Source: WTXA01 sp964415195 (GTDB lineage: Bacteria; Bacillota; TC1). Taken from it: DNA of 10,438 nucleotides. Positions 7,085 to 10,438 of this stretch are shown piece after piece (position 1 is the first letter of the stretch; every line of letters starts with the position of its first letter). The stretch spans positions 1 through 10,438 of the forward strand of contig CAYPYD010000014.1 in the NCBI GenBank assembly GCA_964415195.1, read 5' to 3'. The notes beneath the pieces were generated by a model. It saw only the letters and a list, made by a program, of their open reading frames with translations. It was not told the origin of the DNA and made no database searches. The translations under genes and the position numbers were made by a program.

Positions 7085-7522
7085 ATGAAATTATTAATAG
7101 TGAATGGTCCTAATTTAAATGCATTAGGAAGAAGAGAAGTGAATATTTATGGTTCAGAGACACTAGATGATCTTGAAAGACAATGGATTGACTATGGTCG
7201 TGGTTGTGGTGTCGAGATTGAATGTTACCAATCAAATATCGAAGGTGAAATTATTGACTACTTATATAAAAAGAAAGATAGTGTTGATGGTATAGTTTTG
7301 AATCCAGGCGCATTGACACATTATAGTTATGCTCTTAGAGACTGTATCTCGGCCATTGAAAAGGATGTTCTAGAAGTTCATATATCAAATGTTGACAATA
7401 GAGAAGAGTTTAGAAAAATATCTGTTATTACACCAGTTGCCTGCGGGAAAATATCTGGATTAGGTAAAGATGGGTATATTCTTGCAATTAACTTTTTTAA
7501 ATTAAAAAATGAAAAAAAATAG
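7085..7522 (+). CDS. aroQ: 3-dehydroquinate dehydratase, type II
   Basis: A 145-residue cytosolic enzyme, normally a dodecamer, that dehydrates 3-dehydroquinate to 3-dehydroshikimate, the substrate of AroE. It opens with LIVNGPNLNALGRREVNIYG (4-23), with Asn10, catalytic Arg17 and catalytic Tyr22. YQSNIEGEI (48-56), LNPGALTHYS (72-81), the catalytic His99 in EVHISNV (97-103), REEFR (106-110) and SGLGKDGY (124-131) complete the type II pattern. It is unrelated to the type I (AroD) enzyme. Length is typical. AAAGAGG at 7072-7078 is 6 bases from the ATG. A candidate promoter lies directly upstream, so the gene may be transcribed partly apart from aroE and aroK. Its end overlaps the peptidase gene by 14 bases; B. 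subtilis has the same order (yqhS-yqhT-efp). Confidence 0.97.
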   Translation: MKLLIVNGPNLNALGRREVNIYGSETLDDLERQWIDYGRGCGVEIECYQSNIEGEIIDYLYKKKDSVDGIVLNPGALTHYSYALRDCISAIEKDVLEVHISNVDNREEFRKISVITPVACGKISGLGKDGYILAINFFKLKNEKK

Positions 7523-8579
7523 CATATTAAAAATACAAGCAAACTTAACTGATGATGGTTATCTTTTTACTAAAAAGATCAATATTCATTATTTAACTGA
7601 GATAGCTAACCTTGAAGGAACTTTATTAGTAACGAAGAAGGATGTTATATTCTTTACTGATTTTAGGTATTATGAAGATGCGTGTAATGAATTACCAATA
7701 GAGGTTATAGATTGTCTTGGGAAAAAACTTGAATGTATAAATAGATACTTAAAAAAATTAAGTATAAAAAAAGTTTATTTTGAAAAGGACATTGCATATA
7801 TCCAGGCTATTTCAGATAAGAAATTCTTCGAAGCTAAGGGTATAGAATATGAAATGGCTTCAAACATAATTGATAAGTTAAGAGAAGTGAAAAATGATAA
7901 AGAAATTGATCTTATCAGAAAAAGCGCCGAAATTAATAACAGGATATTTTTTAATATCCTTGATCAAGTTAAAATTGGTGTGACTGAAATAGAATTAAAA
8001 TATTTTCTGGAAGACAAAATACGAAAACTTGGTGGTGAAGGAAGTAGTTTTGATTTAATTGTCATTTTTGATAAGAAGACTAGTATGCCACATGGAGTTT
8101 CTGGAAATATTCCCTTAAAAATGAATGTTCCAATACTTATTGATATAGGTGTAAATTACAAAGGGTATGCTTCCGATATGACCAGAACAATTTTTTTTGG
8201 AACTCCTGACAAGGAATTTTTAGAAATTTATGATTTAGTTAAAGAAGTGCAAAAGCAAGCATTGGATATGGTTAAACCAGGAGCAAGGGTAAAGGATATT
8301 GATCAAAAGGTTAAAGACTTTCTAGCTTTAAAGGGTTTCAGCTTAGGACACAGTACAGGTCATGGAGTTGGGCTTGAGATTCATGAATCGCCATTTATCA
8401 ATGTTAATAATGAAGATGTTCTAGAAGAAAACATGGTAATAACTATTGAGCCAGGTATATACATTCCTAATAAATATGGAGTGAGAATTGAGGATTTGGT
8501 ATTAGTAACTAAAAACGGTTATGAAATATTATCAAATATAGATAAAGAATTAATAATTATAGCGAGGGGAGAATATTAA
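7509..8579 (+). CDS. yqhT: M24 family Xaa-Pro peptidase (YqhT-like)
   Basis: A 356-residue cytosolic metallopeptidase of the creatinase/aminopeptidase P family that removes residues linked to proline. An N-terminal creatinase-like domain (about 1-125, with FFTDFRYYEDA at 48-58) precedes the pita-bread catalytic domain. All five dimetal ligands are visible: Asp212 in IDIGVNYKG, Asp223 in SDMTRT, His285 in GHSTGHGVGLEIHESP (280-295), Glu314 in ITIEPG and Glu328 in VRIED. His195 (MPHG) and His292 are the usual extra active-site histidines. Length is standard (about 355). The ATG lies 14 bases inside aroQ and has no recognisable ribosome site; no alternative start is near and the N-terminus aligns with relatives, so translation probably depends on coupling to aroQ. 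Whether it acts as an aminopeptidase P or a prolidase (dipeptidase) cannot be decided here. Confidence 0.95.
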   Translation: MKKNSILKIQANLTDDGYLFTKKINIHYLTEIANLEGTLLVTKKDVIFFTDFRYYEDACNELPIEVIDCLGKKLECINRYLKKLSIKKVYFEKDIAYIQAISDKKFFEAKGIEYEMASNIIDKLREVKNDKEIDLIRKSAEINNRIFFNILDQVKIGVTEIELKYFLEDKIRKLGGEGSSFDLIVIFDKKTSMPHGVSGNIPLKMNVPILIDIGVNYKGYASDMTRTIFFGTPDKEFLEIYDLVKEVQKQALDMVKPGARVKDIDQKVKDFLALKGFSLGHSTGHGVGLEIHESPFINVNNEDVLEENMVITIEPGIYIPNKYGVRIEDLVLVTKNGYEILSNIDKELIIIARGEY

Positions 8580-9140
8580 GTGATATCAACAAGTGATTTT
8601 AAAACAGGTATGACAATAGAATTCGATAATGAACTTTTTACAATTGTAGAATTTCAACATGTAAAACCAGGTAAAGGTGCTGCGTTTGTGCGAACCAAAT
8701 TGAAAAATAGAAGATCTGGGTCAATTGTGGAAAAAACGTTCAGATCAGGAGAAAAAGTAGAAAAAGCTCATTTGGAAAAGAAAGAAATGCAGTATTTATA
8801 CAATGAGGGTAATGATTATCACTTTATGGATACCGAAACGTATGATCAAATTTCATTAAATGCAGTTCAATTAGGTGAAGAAAACATAAAATTCTTAAAA
8901 CCTGATATGATGATTCAAGTAATGTTTTATAAAGAAGAAACTATTGGTGTAGATCTTCCAATTACTGTAATTCTGAAGGTTATTGAAACTGAACCTGGGG
9001 TCAAAGGGGACACAGCTTCCAATGTTACTAAAGCTGCTACAGTAGAAACTGGTGCGGTTATTAAAGTACCTTTATTTGTTAATGAAGGTGATGAATTGGT
9101 TATTGATACTCGTAATGGCGAGTATATATCAAGAAATTAG
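8580..9140 (+). CDS. efp: Elongation factor P
   Basis: A 186-residue translation factor that binds between the ribosomal P and E sites and relieves stalling at polyproline stretches. The KOW-like domain I carries the tip loop HVKPGKGAAFVR (27-38) with Lys32, the residue modified in B. subtilis with a 5-aminopentanol group; loop sequence and Lys agree with the B. subtilis type. Two OB-fold domains follow, with YLYNEG (74-79), FMDTETYDQ (83-91) and the highly conserved ETEPGVKGDTAS (about 138-149). It starts with GTG directly after the peptidase stop, with AGGGGAG at 8565-8571. Its pairing with an Xaa-Pro peptidase is conserved in Firmicutes. No EF-P modifying enzyme is encoded in the window. 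Confidence 0.98.
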   Translation: MISTSDFKTGMTIEFDNELFTIVEFQHVKPGKGAAFVRTKLKNRRSGSIVEKTFRSGEKVEKAHLEKKEMQYLYNEGNDYHFMDTETYDQISLNAVQLGEENIKFLKPDMMIQVMFYKEETIGVDLPITVILKVIETEPGVKGDTASNVTKAATVETGAVIKVPLFVNEGDELVIDTRNGEYISRN

Positions 9141-9144
9141 AAAC

Positions 9145-9151
9145 AAGGAGG
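9145..9151 (+). promoter_or_regulatory. Ribosome binding site selecting the start of asp23
   Basis: A perfect AAGGAGG 8 bases before ATG at 9160. The same frame is open upstream to an ATG at 9052, but that part would overlap efp, encodes an unrelated hydrophobic stretch and has no ribosome site, so 9160 is the start. Confidence 0.9.
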
Positions 9152-9159
9152 AATTAATT

Positions 9160-9537
9160 ATGAATGAAGCAGAAAAAAGTACATTAGTAGGTAAAATTAA
9201 AATTGCAGATAATGTGGCTGCGGCTATTGCCAATATTGCTGCCCAAGAAGTAGAAGGTGTTGTTAAAGTTATTGGTAGCTCAACTTCACCTATTACAGAT
9301 TTGTTTGGTAAAAAGAATTTAGCAAAAGGTGTTAAAATCAATATGGATGAAGAGGGTACTAATATTGAATTAGCTCTTGTAATTCAACATGGTGTTAATA
9401 TTGTTAAAATTGCTGAAGAAGTACAAAGAAATGTTAAAGAAGCAGTAGAATCCATGACTGGTATTAGCGTTAAAAACGTTGATATTACAATCAGTGATAT
9501 AGTATTTGAAGAGAAAAAGGAAGAAGTGAAGGAGTAA
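9160..9537 (+). CDS. Asp23/Gls24 family envelope stress protein
   Basis: A 125-residue protein of the Asp23 (DUF322) family, which in S. aureus is an abundant alkaline-shock protein held at the membrane by AmaP and linked to cell-wall stress. Typical features are GKIKIADNVAAAIANIAAQE (12-31), with the 'IA..V...IA..A..E' pattern, EGVVKVIG (33-40), GVKINMDEEG (57-66), the HGVNI block (77-81) and the closing GISVKNVDITISDI (100-113). No membrane segment is seen, fitting a cytosolic partner. It is the YqhY-like member, placed before nusB as in B. subtilis; there YqhY influences fatty-acid synthesis genes, a link the window cannot test because accBC are not here. The start at 9160 is fixed by AAGGAGG. 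The gene directly follows efp with 19 bases between. Confidence 0.93.
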   Translation: MNEAEKSTLVGKIKIADNVAAAIANIAAQEVEGVVKVIGSSTSPITDLFGKKNLAKGVKINMDEEGTNIELALVIQHGVNIVKIAEEVQRNVKEAVESMTGISVKNVDITISDIVFEEKKEEVKE

Positions 9538-9540
9538 ATT

Positions 9541-10041
9541 ATGATTAGACGAATTTTGTCTATACTAATCCTTTTCATTATTGTTGTATTATCATTTGCA
9601 GAAACAATGGTCTGGTTATTAGGAACAGATTTAAGAATTTCTAACGACTATCTAACTCTTGGAGTATTTGGATTAGCATTAGTTGCATTAATTATACTTT
9701 CTGGTGGTAGAAGTAAAAATGATTCACAAAAAAAGATCTACATTAAACAAGATAAGGATAGTGTATTAATAACAGAGAATGCTATAAGTCAAATGGTTAA
9801 AAATGCAATTAGTAATGTAGATGAAGTACAGTCTAGCGATATTAAGATAGGCTATACTAAAGAACAAAAAATCAAGTTAAAAGTTTCAGTAATATTGGCT
9901 CTCGGCAGTAGTATCCCGAAGGTTACAAATTCTGTTGAACAAAATGTTCGTCAAGTATTTTCTGGTATATTAGAAGAAAAGTTTGAAAATGTTGAAGTTG
10001 TAATTAAAGGCTTCAGAGATTCGTCATCGGTAACAAAGTAA
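9541..10041 (+). CDS. amaP: AmaP-type alkaline shock response membrane anchor protein
   Basis: A 166-residue membrane protein with two predicted transmembrane helices, about 4-21 and 38-55, separated by a short extracytoplasmic loop (MVWLLGTDLRISNDYL). The C-terminal part (about 65-160) is soluble and resembles an Asp23-like domain: IKQDKDSVLITENAI (68-82), then KLKVSVILALGSSIPKVTN (112-130) and a final VEVVIKGF (151-158). This architecture is that of AmaP, which ties Asp23 to the membrane in S. aureus. AAGGAG at 9529-9534 lies inside the end of asp23, 6 bases before the ATG, so both genes are co-translated. The small DUF2273 gene often found in such clusters is not seen. The family call depends on topology and context more than on strong motifs. 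Confidence 0.85.
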   Translation: MIRRILSILILFIIVVLSFAETMVWLLGTDLRISNDYLTLGVFGLALVALIILSGGRSKNDSQKKIYIKQDKDSVLITENAISQMVKNAISNVDEVQSSDIKIGYTKEQKIKLKVSVILALGSSIPKVTNSVEQNVRQVFSGILEEKFENVEVVIKGFRDSSSVTK

Positions 10042-10061
10042 ATTGAAAATAGAGGTGTTAA

Positions 10062-10438
10062 GTGAGCAGAAGAGACTCTAGAATATATGCTATGGAAATA
10101 ATCTATCAAAAAGAACTGGAAACCTATGAAAATATGGGCAGTTCGGATATTAAATTGAAAATTAGTGATGAAATATTTGGAAATTCATTGATTGAAAATT
10201 TAGAGACTGATAAAGATAGTATTATAGAAAAAATAAATAGTTGCTTAATGGACTGGAGCTTTGCAAGACTTGGATACCTAGAACGGAGTATTCTTTTATT
10301 AGGATTTACAGAAATGTCAAAATTTCAAGAAATTCCACTAAATGTTTCTATAGATGAATGGGTAGACATAGCTAAAGATTATTGTGGAGAAGAAGCAAAA
10401 AAATTAATAAATGGTGTTTTAAATAATTATAAGAATAT
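10062..10438 (+). CDS. nusB: Transcription antitermination factor NusB, 3' end cut by the window
   Basis: The frame is open from GTG at 10062 to the window edge and gives 125 residues; NusB is usually 130-145, so only a few residues are missing. NusB binds boxA RNA with NusE (S10) and supports rRNA transcription antitermination. It opens with the typical SRRDSR (2-7) and AMEIIYQKE (10-18). WSFARLGYLERSILLLGFTE (65-84) matches the conserved 'W..dRl...ersiLr.a.yE' helix; IPLNVSIDEWVDIAKDYCGE (91-110) and LINGVLNNY (115-123) match the two last conserved blocks. AGAGGT at 10051-10056 lies 5 bases before the GTG and 20 bases separate it from amaP. The order asp23, amaP, nusB is familiar from Firmicutes. 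The identification is firm despite the missing end. Confidence 0.95.
   Translation, partial: MSRRDSRIYAMEIIYQKELETYENMGSSDIKLKISDEIFGNSLIENLETDKDSIIEKINSCLMDWSFARLGYLERSILLLGFTEMSKFQEIPLNVSIDEWVDIAKDYCGEEAKKLINGVLNNYKN

Noticed and set aside
7509..7522. A-run at the aroQ/peptidase overlap as a programmed frameshift site
   Set aside because: The peptidase frame is +1 relative to aroQ, whereas A-run slippage usually gives -1; both proteins are complete on their own.
7941..7960. Perfect 8-pair inverted repeat AGGATATT-TTTT-AATATCCT in the peptidase gene
   Set aside because: It is mid-gene, AT-rich and without a terminator context; such repeats are expected by chance in 10 kb of this composition.
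9052..9159. N-terminal extension of Asp23 into efp
   Set aside because: The extension has no ribosome site, is an off-frame reading of conserved EF-P codons, and AAGGAGG marks ATG 9160.
2463..9578. Short minus-strand open frames (63-70 codons) opposite yqeG, aroK, tldD, asp23 and amaP
   Set aside because: All lie fully opposite well-supported genes, have no recognisable domains and look like shadows of the AT-rich coding strand.

Overview
The window is a dense block of 14 genes (the first and last cut by the window edges), all on the + strand. The DNA is strongly AT-rich: A/T-ending codons dominate, most Arg codons are AGA/AGG, and AGGAGG-type ribosome binding sites precede nearly every gene. 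Together with marker families such as YqeG, Asp23/AmaP, DUF1292 (YrzB-like) and a B. subtilis-type EF-P with Lys32, this points to a low-GC Firmicute, most likely an anaerobic Clostridia/Tissierellia-type bacterium. I cannot name the species.

Layout: (1) 1-2480: the end of a DUF1292 protein, the peptidoglycan-cutting transglycosylase MltG, and a U32-family protein of the TrhP type (tRNA wobble-uridine hydroxylation). (2) 2482-4344: a YqeG HAD phosphatase, then shikimate dehydrogenase (aroE) and shikimate kinase (aroK). (3) 4346-7044: the TldD/TldE metalloprotease pair. (4) 7085-9140: type II 3-dehydroquinase (aroQ), an M24 Xaa-Pro peptidase and elongation factor P. (5) 9160-10438: Asp23, its membrane anchor AmaP, and almost all of NusB.

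Neighbouring genes overlap or are separated by at most 20 bases, except for a 40-base gap (7045-7084) before aroQ. That gap holds a good extended -10 promoter and no terminator. No stretch of 300 bases lacks a gene, and I saw no rRNA, tRNA, mobile element, CRISPR array or intrinsic terminator. The set reads as one long housekeeping operon, or two overlapping ones with a second start before aroQ.

How the genes fit together: AroQ, AroE and AroK are consecutive shikimate-pathway steps (dehydroquinate to shikimate 3-phosphate). The pathway leads through chorismate to prephenate, which TrhP-type U32 proteins need for 5-hydroxyuridine in tRNA. EF-P and the Xaa-Pro peptidase are both proline-linked. 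The order matches several separate B. subtilis neighbourhoods (yrzB-mltG-trhP, yqeG-aroE, aroQ-yqhT-efp, asp23-nusB) joined together. The spoIIIA sporulation cluster usually found between efp and asp23 is absent. I found no clearly new biological system; the interest lies in how conserved modules are combined and in what is missing.
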